Shown one piece after another: positions 1 to 11,083 of a stretch of DNA of 64,000 nt. How positions within the stretch are numbered: position 1 is the stretch's first letter; the number at the start of each line of letters is the position of its first letter. Origin of the DNA: Linanthus parryae (taxonomy: Eukaryota; Streptophyta; Magnoliopsida; Ericales; Polemoniaceae); contig JALGPY010000003.1 in NCBI GenBank assembly GCA_023055425.1, positions 15,931,001 through 15,995,000 on the forward strand, written 5' to 3'. Both the position numbers and the translations under genes were made by a program. The notes beneath the pieces were generated by a model. It ran no database searches. It worked only from the letters and a program-made list of their open reading frames with translations, and was not told where the DNA came from.

Positions 1-113
1 TGAATGGCGAAACGATACAATTTTTTGATAGTTTTTTCATGGCATTGTAGAGTAATAGTTATTATACAACACCATGAAAGAATTGTCAAAAAATTACTTC
101 GTTTTGCTATTCA
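1..113. repeat. Imperfect inverted repeat (hairpin) at the window edge
   Basis: Bases 1-49 and the reverse complement of 65-113 agree at roughly 38 of 49 positions, leaving a loop of about 15 nt. The arms share the blocks TGAAT, AAACGA, AATTTTTTGA and TTTCATGG. It may be a MITE or foldback remnant, possibly cut by the window edge, or a small-RNA hairpin. The sequence alone does not decide. Confidence 0.6.
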
Positions 114-734
114 AATCACTGAGTCAAAGTGACCCAGTGAATAATGGTAAAAGTCAAAAAGAGAAGAAAGAGAAGAAACGGAATGGTAAAAGAAAGGGAA
201 ATGTATAACTTGCACAATGGATACCGTTAAATGAAGAGCGCCCACTTTACTATGGATGCCCCCAAATGAAATCTACCAAACAACTCACCTTTCACTATAC
301 ACTAAAACTTCGTTAAATGAATGTTCGGCAAACAGTAAACAAAGAACCTCGACAAATGAAAAGATTTATACGTTCTGAACTTGGGCAGAGGGACTAAATG
401 AACAACCTCGCTAAATGCATAAACGAATAATTATTTTTGGATCCTTAGAGATTCCATATAAAAATAAACGAATAATGACAATTTTGAACAAAATTCAGCG
501 GGCTCTGCACTTGTGAAGGTTTGCCTGGAGGCATAATCCAAATTTTAAAGAGGCCCAAAGAAATATTTACAATGAGCAATGGCCTTCTAGGTTATCTACC
601 TCATGAATAACCGGTGTTTATTGTTTTTCATGAAAATTTGCATACCACCAGTTAAGTGAGTTGCGAAAGAGCTCCACTTCTCGCCGGTGATTTTTGAGAG
701 CGACTCGATGTCAATTCTCTCTCTGTGGAATGAC
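114..734. other. AT-rich non-coding DNA, no gene seen
   Basis: No convincing ORF or RNA gene was found. This is the left flank of the LTR element that starts at 740 and ends in the CTCAG target duplication. Confidence 0.5.
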
Positions 735-739
735 CTCAG

Positions 740-1373
740 TGTTAGTCATCTGCGTCAAAATCACATCATAAAAGAAACATTAGCCCCGTTAGAAATACGA
801 TAAAGAATCAAAATTATAAATAAATCAACATTGTGTAAACTGGATTTGCTGGCCTGGGTGTGAGAGGCATGTTATGTAGGACATTGTCCTACAACGTAGA
901 TCCTCCCCACGTGAGGGTGCTACCGGTATGCTACGAAGTAGGATTCAACCCACACTCGAGCCAGCCCCTACAAGCGTCACGCCGGTTGTAGGACTTGTGA
1001 ACCGTCACGAACCGTTGTTGCCCAAGAACAAGAGTTGCATAGTATACTAGCTAGAATACTAAAATATATATCATGTGTAGTAGTACACTCTAGTACTTTT
1101 CTATGTGAGCTCTCATCACCTCTTTTCTCCATTCATCTCCCAAATATATATAGATCTCCATAGTAACAAGTAACTCCCTAGTACTAATATTGGAGTTATT
1201 GTCATAATAACCACCTCCCATAATTCACCATTATTATGAAATATTTGGTGTTAAATGCACAAATAATGCGGGAGTTACAAATAGGAAGTAACCAACAACT
1301 AATGCTATTTTAGAAATATAAAGAAATAATAATTTATAATAAAGTTTTGAAATTTTCATAAAAATCCCTTACA
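740..1373 (-). repeat. LTR (left copy) of the 740-5178 element
   Basis: 634 bp, TG...CA, nearly identical to 4545-5178. It lies directly after the CTCAG duplication. Confidence 0.9.
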
Positions 1374-4300
1374 ATCCCCCACAAAATTTCAAAACTTTAA
1401 AATGACCTCAATATGCACAAATAAATAAAATAATAGAATAATATATGTAACAATAAAATAATGGGCAACTTTCATACTGCGCAATAGGTGAGGTGTCTTC
1501 CGAATTGAACCTCACTTAGTGATTACAATCTCACCCGGAAGGATCATAGTGGACTAAGCCTTGAACTAGACCCTTTAAGCCCGAGTTCAATTGAAACACA
1601 CACAGTACCGGCATTGGACATAGTTCGCGGGTTAGTGCATTACGGCCATGCACTCGAATCAAATCATGAGAGCCTCTAGGGAATAGCCCAATCCCATAGC
1701 CCCGGCCTCAAGGCAACTCTCACTTAGGTGAATCCTCCAAAAGTATGTGTGACCCATACCTTGCGACATATTACTCGCCTTGGATCCATTAAGGGTTAAC
1801 ACCCATCCTAGACGTCACACTTTTCTCATCACAGCACTATGCCATAGGGATGGGAGGAGAGTCTAAGACTTCTCCTATAAAAGTGCTGAAACTCACAGTC
1901 ACTCGTCATGGATTGTTTCTACCCATTGAATCTCCTTCATGGGATCTCCAGTCACAGAGATTGGGTTACTTCCAGCAGTGACTATATTTTGGGCTTAGCC
2001 CATCCCCCTCGACATATCTAGGACTCCGCTCCTAGACTTGACTCTCAATGGTCATTTTAATTTACTTAAAGCATATGCTTATTGGTCAATTTATTAGGCA
2101 TTTTCCATTTTCAATGGTGGAATCCATCAGGAGTTTACAAACCCCATCCCAAGATTTAGGAACTATGGAACCAATACATATTTTTTATTATTTGTGATCT
2201 TGCGGTTTGTTCACTTCTTTGCATCCTCTTTCATATTTACCCATAAACGTTATGTCACATATGCGGTGCACACCAAATTAAACCTGTCAAGCACAACATT
2301 CGCACTAGATGCAAAATTAGTAATTTTATTGGTAAAAATAAAATATATAAATGTCATCAAAGAATTATCGCATCATCGAGAATATCACTATTCAAAATCA
2401 CGTCACTAAGATAATGATTCACATGTCTCCTTTATAACCCCCAAATTATCTCATAAGCAATGATACACCTAATTGTACTTAATGTAAAGCAATAGACAAT
2501 AAGGGATGACTATATATTTCACAAAAAGATAGCATGTTACATCTCCATAAACATTGCTATTAGTTAAGTCAAAATGTGCATAAGATCATGATAAAAAAAT
2601 TTCATATACAACCCCCACATTTTTCCTTGTCCATGGAATCACATAAATTGCACGTAATCTAAATTCAAATAATTAATGAAAAGGATGTTTGGAATGACAA
2701 TATAAGTTTTAAGAAACAACAACAATATTTTAGTTGACCACAATATTATTATCATCAAGCGGTATTTATAGGTGTCACAATATTATTACACTATCACAAT
2801 AAACTCACATTTAATTCATACATCACATAGAATGAAATTATATATTGTTCATCATGTAACCCCCACATATCAAATGCTCATACATAACTAATCAAGTAAC
2901 TCCCACATTTCAAACTCAAAAAGGAACATAAATATATTTAATGTAGTTAATGTAATGGTAAAAGAGAAATAAACATTCTCAAAGAAATAGTAGACACTTA
3001 TTATATTGTAAGAAAATATTTTCTCATAAATTTTTGCCTCTAAAAGTGAGGATGATAAAAGTTTAATATTAGCCATTTCTAGATAAACCTTTTCAAAAGT
3101 CCACACTTCCAATTTTATTTGACCATTTTAAATTTCATATTTGGACTTGTCATGAAATTAATTATGTTACACCAATAACTCATTATTGATCATTAACCAT
3201 GCATTTTTTTTTTCAATGAGCTTGAGCGATATAAAATTATCAATTCATGCATGTAATATTACACTAGTTTTGTGAAATAAAGTGTAAACAAATAATAAAC
3301 AGTTATGGAGGTTGAGTTCAAGGAATCAAGCCTGTTACATCTTTTGCATGAAATTGTTCTCCTCTTTCTAGAAGATATTCGTTCATAGAAGATACACCGT
3401 GAGTGCCTCAGAGCTTAAGGAAACTCCATTGATAAAAGATAAGAATATGCGATTTGGTCTCCATGAATGGTCCATGAGTACTAGATCGACACCTTCACGA
3501 GCTTATCATATGACCCAAGAGAATGACACGTAAATAATAATATAAATCTCAAAAAATAATTTCATCCATGAATCCAAGATCTTATCACATAATAGAAAGA
3601 ATAGTCATGAAAATTAGAATGTACGATAAAGACTATTCTCCACAAATAAGACAGGGAAGTAAGAGTGGTCTTGGAGCATGTCGGAAATGTGTAACTGAAC
3701 ATAATTCCATGTTAGATGACTCATAATTAAACATTAAAATATTACATGTCTGAGCTACGGGTAAAAAAAAACAGTAGATTACTTAGTCGCTAAAAGTAAC
3801 TAACATTCTAGAATTTCTGACGAAGATTTAGATTTTGTACCATGAAAGAAGATGTAATACTCTATATAGTGAGCCTCTAGGTTTTAAGACGTCATATGCA
3901 AGAAAGCAACCAAAACATAAAATTGGATATTGCCGCTTTTATTACCTTATATAATTCCACATTTACTATAAATCATATCTATGACAAATTTAAGAATATA
4001 AATTATGAAGATTATACTGATAAATTAATTCACTATTACAAAATAAAATAGATTATTATGCGCACTTTGGAGAAAATTTATAAGTAACACTACAAGTCGT
4101 GGTTTAGGTTTCAAGCAAACACAATTAAGCTGCTTATAAAGAGAAGGACCACGTAATTATTCTCATTTTGTAAATACTTTCCGATTCTAACTACACGTTT
4201 CCTATTGCTATAAAATAAACTTTCAACAATAATAAAATACAACATCTACACCCAATGAAAGATCAGAAAGAATGAATCGAACAGGATAACTCCTTTCTTT

Positions 4301-4544
4301 TTGTGTGTGCGCGTGGAACACCTTGCATGATCTATTCGACAAGTGGACAAAGTCTTCTACACTAATTTGCGTTCAAGTAAAATTTTAACATGACATAGAG
4401 TAGTACGTATATTCTTTATATGATATATAGCAAGACCTTATATAAACGAAGTGCTCTTGCAAACATATCATATGAAATTCTCACAAAGAATTAGAAAGAT
4501 CTTACCCATCTCTTTTCATGTTCTAAAAGATCTACGTTGTAGAT

Positions 4545-5178
4545 TGTTAGTCATCTGCGTCAAAATCACATCATAAAAGAAACATTAGCCCCGTTAGAAA
4601 TACGATAAAGAATCAAAATTATAAATAAATCAACATTGTGTAAACTGGATTTGTTGGCCGGGGTGTGAGAGGCATGTTATGTAGGACATTGTCCTACAAC
4701 GTAGATCCTCCCCACGTGAGGGTGCTACCGGTATGCTACGAAGTAGGATTCAACCCACACTCGAGCCAGCCCCTACAAGCGTCACGCCGGTTGTAGGACT
4801 TGTGAACCGTCACGAACCGTTGTTGCCCAAGAACAAGAGTTGCATAGTATACTAGCTAGAATACTAAAATATATATCATGTGTAGTAGTACACTCTAGTA
4901 CTTTTCTATGTGAGCTCTCATCACCTCTTTTCTCCATTCATCTCCCAAATATATATAGATCTCCATAGTAACAAGTAACTCCCTAGTACTAATATTGGAG
5001 TTATTGTCATAATAACCACCTCCCATAATTCACCATTATTATGAAATATTTGGTGTTAAATGCACAAATAATGCGGGAGTTACAAATAGGAAGTAACCAA
5101 CAACTAATGCTATTTTAGAAATATAAAGAAATAATAATTTATAATAAAGTTTTGAAATTTTCATAAAAATCCCTTACA
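4545..5178 (-). repeat. LTR (right copy) of the 740-5178 element
   Basis: 634 bp, TG...CA, nearly identical to 740-1373. It is followed at once by CTCAG at 5179-5183. Confidence 0.9.
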
Positions 5179-5183
5179 CTCAG

Positions 5184-6595
5184 GAAGAGAGAAAGAGAAC
5201 GATCGCTACTCTCAAATGAAGAAGAATTGATGATAGACAACTCACCCGGTCAACGTGTAGTGGAACGAAGCACGCGTCTTCTGAGTTACTCCTCGGAAGT
5301 GTAACTCAGCTGCGCATTTAGTGGCTCAACGAGTTATTCAAAATGGGCTTAATTTCTGTTGGATGTATAATGATCCAGATTGGATCAAAAATGTAATTGA
5401 GCTGGATATGTTGGGCTCTAACCCAGCTGCTTAATAAAAATGGTTTTCCTCAAAAGAAAAAAGTTAAGTGAGTTGCAGCTAAAATTTTGACATCAGGATA
5501 TTTATAACCGCAACATCTTATACTTCTGAAGCAAAGTGAAATGACGAAATTACCTAAACTATTTCCTGAAATATAATTTCATCATAAGGATAACATCCCT
5601 CATTTGATTCTCTCCAACACCTCATGTATTTTATCATTTGGTAGAGGACGTACGCAATTATTGGAAGAACTGCTTCATTGTCATAGACATTCGAATTTGT
5701 GATTGTTATGTAAAATTGTTATCATGGCTTAGTAGTTTATCATCGTACCGAATACACCATTCTATCGTCACGAATCGTTCAATTCCACGAAAATTTATAT
5801 ACTAAGCAAGCTCCCTATTTTATACTTTCACACAAGCTTGTTAGCTTCTTCTTGATGATTGGATTTGAAATAAAACTACAGTGAAAAAAATTCACAGGAA
5901 ATGAGTTGATGAGTTAGACATGAGAAGACTAGTAAAAACGGTGTTTGTTTATTAGTTCTATTAACTTCAATGAGATATGTTCAACAATCTATATGTTTAT
6001 ATATAAAAATAAGAGAATTGTCTTGTCTTTGTGCCATGTCTGATTTGAAAAACATTTCTTGCATGACATTTGTCATGTTATTTCTCCACATGCATACATG
6101 TGGATGAATTTGCCAATCAAATTTCGTCATATTTCAATTCTATGAACATGTGGCCGAAACTTTTCATTCTCAATGTATTACGAATTCTACCTCCTGACCA
6201 AACTTTTTGGAATCCTTATATAAAGATTCATACAAACTTTTGAATTCTCCTATGCATTGAAAAATGCAGTCTTACCTAAAACTTTCAGGTTCATGAATAA
6301 TGTGTTTGATTAAATGAAAGCCATTGAACCAACACCAAATATAAGGGATATCTACTGAGGATTATGTAGATATTCATCCAGCAACGGAAGAAATGATTCA
6401 CCAAATATGAGGGACATCTACAAAGGATTATGTAGTTATTCATCCACCAAAGGAAGAAATGATTCACGCTTGGACATAATACTTTCTTACGACTTCTTCT
6501 CTGAATATAGATGGCGATGATGCGATTCACCGCAGAAGATATCATAGACGAGAATGTCGATATTTGATGTAGCTTTGAACTTTGGGAGCTGGATA
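5184..6595. other. Non-coding flank between the LTR element and the giant MULE
   Basis: No gene supported. It holds AT-rich sequence with short ORFs only, plus a 66-bp tandem duplication described separately. Confidence 0.5.
6334..6465. repeat. Tandem duplication, 2 x 66 bp
   Basis: The unit starting ACCAAATATAAGGG at 6334 recurs at 6400 as ACCAAATATGAGGG and continues similarly to about 6465, with scattered substitutions. It has no coding potential that I can see. Confidence 0.75.
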
Positions 6596-6604
6596 AATAA
6601 TTGG

Positions 6605-6690
6605 GGGGTTGTCTATGGTGCGTCCCTTAATAGGGTTCCGTACAACTTTTTATTTTTTTTTGTGGTCCCCGCTACTACAGGACAAAATCT
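6605..6690 (+). repeat. Left terminal region of the giant MULE
   Basis: It starts GGGGTTGTCTATGGTGCG directly after the AATAATTGG duplication. The block at 6661-6690 has GTGGTCCCCGCTACTACAGG. This matches, in inverted order, the right-end blocks containing GGGACCAC and GTCCCGTAGC. Confidence 0.6.
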
Positions 6691-7071
6691 TTTACCCGCT
6701 ATAGCAGGTAACCTCGGCTGGAGATATAGCTGTTAACAGTTTTTCTCGCTTTAGATAAAGTTCTTAATATCTACGCGGCTAAAAGATAGAAAAGACTACC
6801 CTATAGTTAGTAGAGTTCAACAGGTAGAAGGAGTTGTCTCATTTAAGAAAGCAGTATTAACAACATGAGTTTTATTGTTAATAAATAACGATGAAATTAA
6901 CTACAAGCAGACGAATATCAACTCAGAAGTACTTTAAAGGCATGTTTAAAGATTAATACCAGAACAATTCAACAATAACATTAAAATAAGGTGGTACTTG
7001 TTCAATATCATCTCCCGGGTCGTCTTTCTTGTCAAGAAATCACGAATAAAATCACTCTAAACAGACCTATA

Positions 7072-10005
7072 TCATTCATGCTTGTTTTTCTTGGACTGAC
7101 TACTCGATTGAGACCAGAAGTATTCCTCTTTAACATCAAACTCAAGTGGCAGTTCTGCAAAATCGTCTTCCGGATCGTCCACTTGTTCGACGGAGTCCAC
7201 CGGAGGATTGGGGCATGTTGTCCTGTTGTGTCCCAGCTCCTTGCAATTGCCACACCTCCTTCTCTTGTCTTTCTTTGGTCCCTTTGGGCATTTAGTGTCC
7301 GGGGGGTTCGGATTCTTCACATGGGCGTAGGGATTTTCTTCCTTCTTAATCTCTCCTTGTGTCCCGGCTCCTTGTGTACCCTGAAAAGTTTTAGAAACCA
7401 TTCTCTGCATTTTCCGAATCCCGTCGGCCATATGCTCTCTGAAGAACCTCACTGTCTCGCCAGTAGTACAACCCAAACTGTAATACAGTTGAACTTCGTT
7501 CCTCGAGGAAGCCCGGCGCATGGCTTGCAAATCTGGGTCATCACTTTTCTTCCCAACAGGCTCCTTCATTGATGGCTCGGTTCGGTAGAATTCTTTGTCA
7601 GTTTTGGTCCACCTTTTGGCAATTAAAGAGTTTGGGATCCTCTGTACTCCCTTTTGTTTCAGAACAAACAACATGTGTTTGCAAATCATATACGATGTTT
7701 CCCAACGAAAACACGTGCAACGGAGAAGCCTATTATCATGACGACATTGAACAACTTGCAGAAGCAAGAAAAGATAGGGTGGTTAGAAATTAAGAAGGAA
7801 ATGAAAATACAAATGAACACAAGGATAGACAGATTGTAACCTGGTACTAGATAGAAGAGGACAATAGTTCAAAGACTGTGACATCAATACTTATTTGTTA
7901 CACTTTAAGACTTAAGAGAGCATTGATAACATTAAGGAAACATGACAAGATTATTTAGAAATAAAAATGCAGTACACGAGTACATAGTATATAAATATGT
8001 AAATTGAAGCAGATGTACATACCACAGATCTCTTCATTTGACCTCTCATCACGTAGAACAAGTCCAAGCTCTCTTCTGGAACAGTTTTGACTTCAAACAC
8101 TCTATAATCATCACCCTTTGCAGCTTGTTTCCTAAACATGTTGAAGACATTTTCGGTGAAGACCTCTGCTGCATGGCGTTCGAGTTCCGTGAACCCTGTT
8201 GTTATCACCGGGTCTGATTGGTCGGAGCGATGGTGTGCCTTACGCTCGTTGTTGCGTAGCTTGTCAACCCCTGTCGTGAATCCCTTGCAAGCATTGGTCA
8301 ATTTGTCCGAGTAGAACATATAATCCTTGACAAAACTGTTGATGCTCTCGCATCTCGAGGTCGTCGTTTGCAACGCAAAAAAATGATCCTTCAAGTATGT
8401 GTCCGCCCACAAGTGGCGGTTCATATATGTGACCTGGACCCAATTCCTATCAGCAATGTTCCATCTGGTAAGCATTGCATGCCAATCATCATGCCAAAAT
8501 TTTTCAGGTTTCCTACTATGCAAGCACTTTTTAAAATCAACCATGAAGCCATCTCCCAACTTCAGATTAGCCTGGGCGTTCCGACAAAGATGCCAAGAAC
8601 ACAGACGATGTCTTGCCTCTGGGAAATTATCCATAATAGGTTTTCTCATTGCCAAATCGCCATCCGTGATGACGGACAAAGGCTTCTTATCATTCATTAC
8701 CTTCATCAGGCACTTCAAAACCCAATCATATGTTTCTGCCGTCTCATCGTTGAGAAAAGCACAGGCAAAAATAGTCGTCTGGTAGTGATTGTTCACGCCA
8801 GATAGAATTACAAATGGTTTTTGATAGATATTGGTCTTGTACGTTGCATCAAAAATGAGTACATCGCCAAATCTGTGGTAATCTACCACTGATCTCCTAT
8901 CACACCAGAAAACACTTTCAAGCTCATGATTTTTACCTGTTCTGAACCTACAAAAAAAATAAATAACACTTAGGGAAACAGAAAGATTAGTTACATAAAT
9001 GATGTTAACTCTAACAGGTCAGAAAGTAAGTTTAACAAATAAGTATGAGCCTAACTGAACAGTAAATAGACTTAAACAGATAAGATAGCACGCTTAATTG
9101 TTAAGAAGTAAACTTACTCCCTGAACACGCCATAGTGACTGTGCTTCAAACTGTCAATGTACATCAAGGTCTGCTGCCCATCTCCTTCATTTGAATATAT
9201 CTTGTCCATAGAGGCCATTTTATTGTAAAGATCTTTCTGTGTGTAACCCAACTTGTTATAACCGCCGGCTTGTTTAACCATCAAAAGAAAGCTTTGGCAA
9301 TACTTGATCCCCACCTCCTTCAAAGATCTGACCAGTTCAACATCAGCCTCAGAGACCTTTCGGTGTGACCGGTGGTTGCTCGCGCATTGTGGTTCCGAAA
9401 GTTCGTGTGAATGACCGGGTTCGAATTGAACCACCTTAAAAGGCTCGGTAGGTGAAGTTCTTGATATTTTTACACGAGCTTTGCATACACACCTAGTGTT
9501 TCTGGTATGCTCCCGTTTCCTATTTTCTTTGTACAGGACCTTCTCGGAGCGCAAGCCTTGTCGGGCACACACGTATATCCTTGACTTTATGCATTCTTTC
9601 GTTTCCGGGTCGAAGTACCGGCGGTTGCACCTTCTAATCCCAAAGCCAAGAATCAGTGCGTAGAGGTTGTACCAGTCATAAGCTTGAACCTCATTTTCAA
9701 AAGTCATTTCCATAACATCTTCCTTGGTAACCATTATTCCTGCATAAAACTTAAAATTACTATCTGTATAACTACAGTCATTAACTTAAAATGTAAGAAC
9801 GCATACCTGGTATGATCTCTCCATTTGGAACTTCCATAATAGAGTTTCTGGTTGCATCTTCTCCATAGCTCTCTGTAAGAGTGATGTCCAAACATTCATC
9901 TTCATCTAAGACCTCGAAATCGTATTCTTCTTCCTCATAATCATGAGGCAAAGATACCAAACCCTTGCCACGAACTCCACTCTCACAAATTTCCCTCCCT
10001 CTCAT
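7072..10005 (-). CDS. MULE transposase, FAR1-related
   Basis: Four proposed exons: 10005-9807, 9739-9118, 8947-8023 and about 7754-7072; phases of the first three fit. Exon 1 encodes an acidic leader. Exon 2 holds a FAR1-type DNA-binding domain (EVQAYDWYNLYALILGFGIR, then the C-x-C and H-x-H zinc-binding positions). Exon 3 holds the MULE DDE transposase core: FDATYKTN (first Asp), TDGD with CSWHL (second Asp and the C-x2-H motif), and RCESINSFVKDY (Glu). Exon 4 carries a SWIM zinc finger (CTCFRWETSYMICKH) and a CCHC zinc knuckle (CGNCKELGHNRTTC). The family cuts and pastes DNA in the nucleus, recognising its own ends. No stop or clear frameshift was seen, so the gene may still work. The last intron is uncertain: the best acceptor (AAG at 7755-7757) leaves the phase off by one, so either the border differs or there is a small lesion. 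Confidence 0.88.
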
Positions 10006-11083
10006 CTGAAATTGGTTTGTTTCACTTTCTGGTTCTCAGATTGACCTCCTTCTCAACCTTATATTCAAAGAAGAAGACCCCAACAACCAAAAGGTAGTAT
10101 TGCACTATTTTGGATACAAAATTTTTAAAGACATGAAGAACTCTTTAATTTTTTACCTTAATGAATACGAAATCTCTGAAAAGTTTATCTCCTCATTAAT
10201 ATATGGATGTAGTATAATAAATTCCTCAGCTACCAAGACTGTGGTGTCAGTGAGATGAAACTTTAATATTCTCGAACCCAGTTACAGAATTTAAGATAGC
10301 AACCTCAATAGTTTAAAGAGAAACAGTTCACTAAGCTTATTTTGTGGGCAGCAGAACCATTCAATGCCTAACATAAATGAGCCAGACCAACCATATCCTT
10401 AAATTCTAGCCACTTTGGCAGGAAAAGCTGAAGTTTCATCAAGGATACTTTAATTCTGCTAACTACCAAGCCATATGAGGTGTTCATATGAAACTGTTCC
10501 ATCCTATCTAAGATTGTGAGATACCTTAAAATAGCAGATTTTCAAAGAAGAAGACCCCAACAACCAAAAGGTAGTATTGCACTATTTTGGATACAAAATT
10601 TTAAAGACACATAGATTGCTTTAAGTTATTACCTTAATGAATACGAAATCTCTGAAAAGTTTATCTCCTCATTAATATATGGATGTAATATAATAAATTC
10701 CTCAGCTACCAAGACCGTGGTGTCAGTGAGTTGAGAATCTAACAATCTTGATTTTACTTTTTAGAGAGCATCTTTAAAATTTTTAACTGCTCTTAAAGAT
10801 TTAAGATATCATCATTAATAGTTTAAAGAGAAACTGTTCACTAAGCTTATTTTGTGGGCAGCAGAACCATTCAATGCCTATTATAAATGAAGCATACAAA
10901 CAATATAATACAATTATAGCCACTTTGGCAGGAAAAGCTGAAGGTTCATCAATGTTGATTTAACTCTGCTAACTACCAAGCCATATGAGGAGTAAAAAAG
11001 ATGCGACATCCAAAACAACCCACAACATCCAAAAGGACAGAAACATTGTTCGTAAAACAAAGTCACAACAACATTACACAAAT
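10006..11083. promoter_or_regulatory. Putative transposase upstream region with an internal duplication
   Basis: This 1.08-kb gap separates the 3' end of the first Ulp1-like gene from the 5' end of the transposase, both on the minus strand. It is mostly a direct duplication of about 420-450 bp (about 10066-10483 and 10541-10989). It must contain the transposase promoter if that gene is transcribed on its own. No clear TATA box was chosen. Confidence 0.5.
10066..10989. repeat. Direct duplication, 2 x about 430 bp
   Basis: Both copies begin TTCAAAGAAGAAGACCCCAA and share blocks such as GTAGTATTGCACTATTTTGG, TTTATCTCCTCATTAATATA and ACTACCAAGCCATATGAGG at the end. Small indels and a diverged middle separate them, so the duplication is not very recent. 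Confidence 0.85.

Larger units (their letters stand above)
740..5178 (-). mobile_element. Non-autonomous LTR retrotransposon (LARD-like)
   Basis: Two direct repeats of exactly 634 bp (740-1373 and 4545-5178) begin TG and end CA. They are flanked by the 5-bp target duplication CTCAG at 735-739 and 5179-5183. I found only two base differences between the LTRs, at the stretch reading CTGGCCTGGG in one and TTGGCCGGGG in the other, so insertion was recent. The 3171-bp interior has no ORF above 75 codons and no recognisable gag, protease, integrase or RT motif. A G-rich tract (TGTGGGGGAT on the minus strand) abuts the repeat at 1373, which suggests minus-strand orientation. No tRNA-Met primer-binding site was recognised. 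Mobilisation would have to come from an autonomous relative. Confidence 0.9.

Noticed and set aside
7032..7572. Plus-strand 193-codon ORF opposite the transposase
   Set aside because: It mirrors the minus-strand coding exon, which has clear SWIM and zinc-knuckle motifs.
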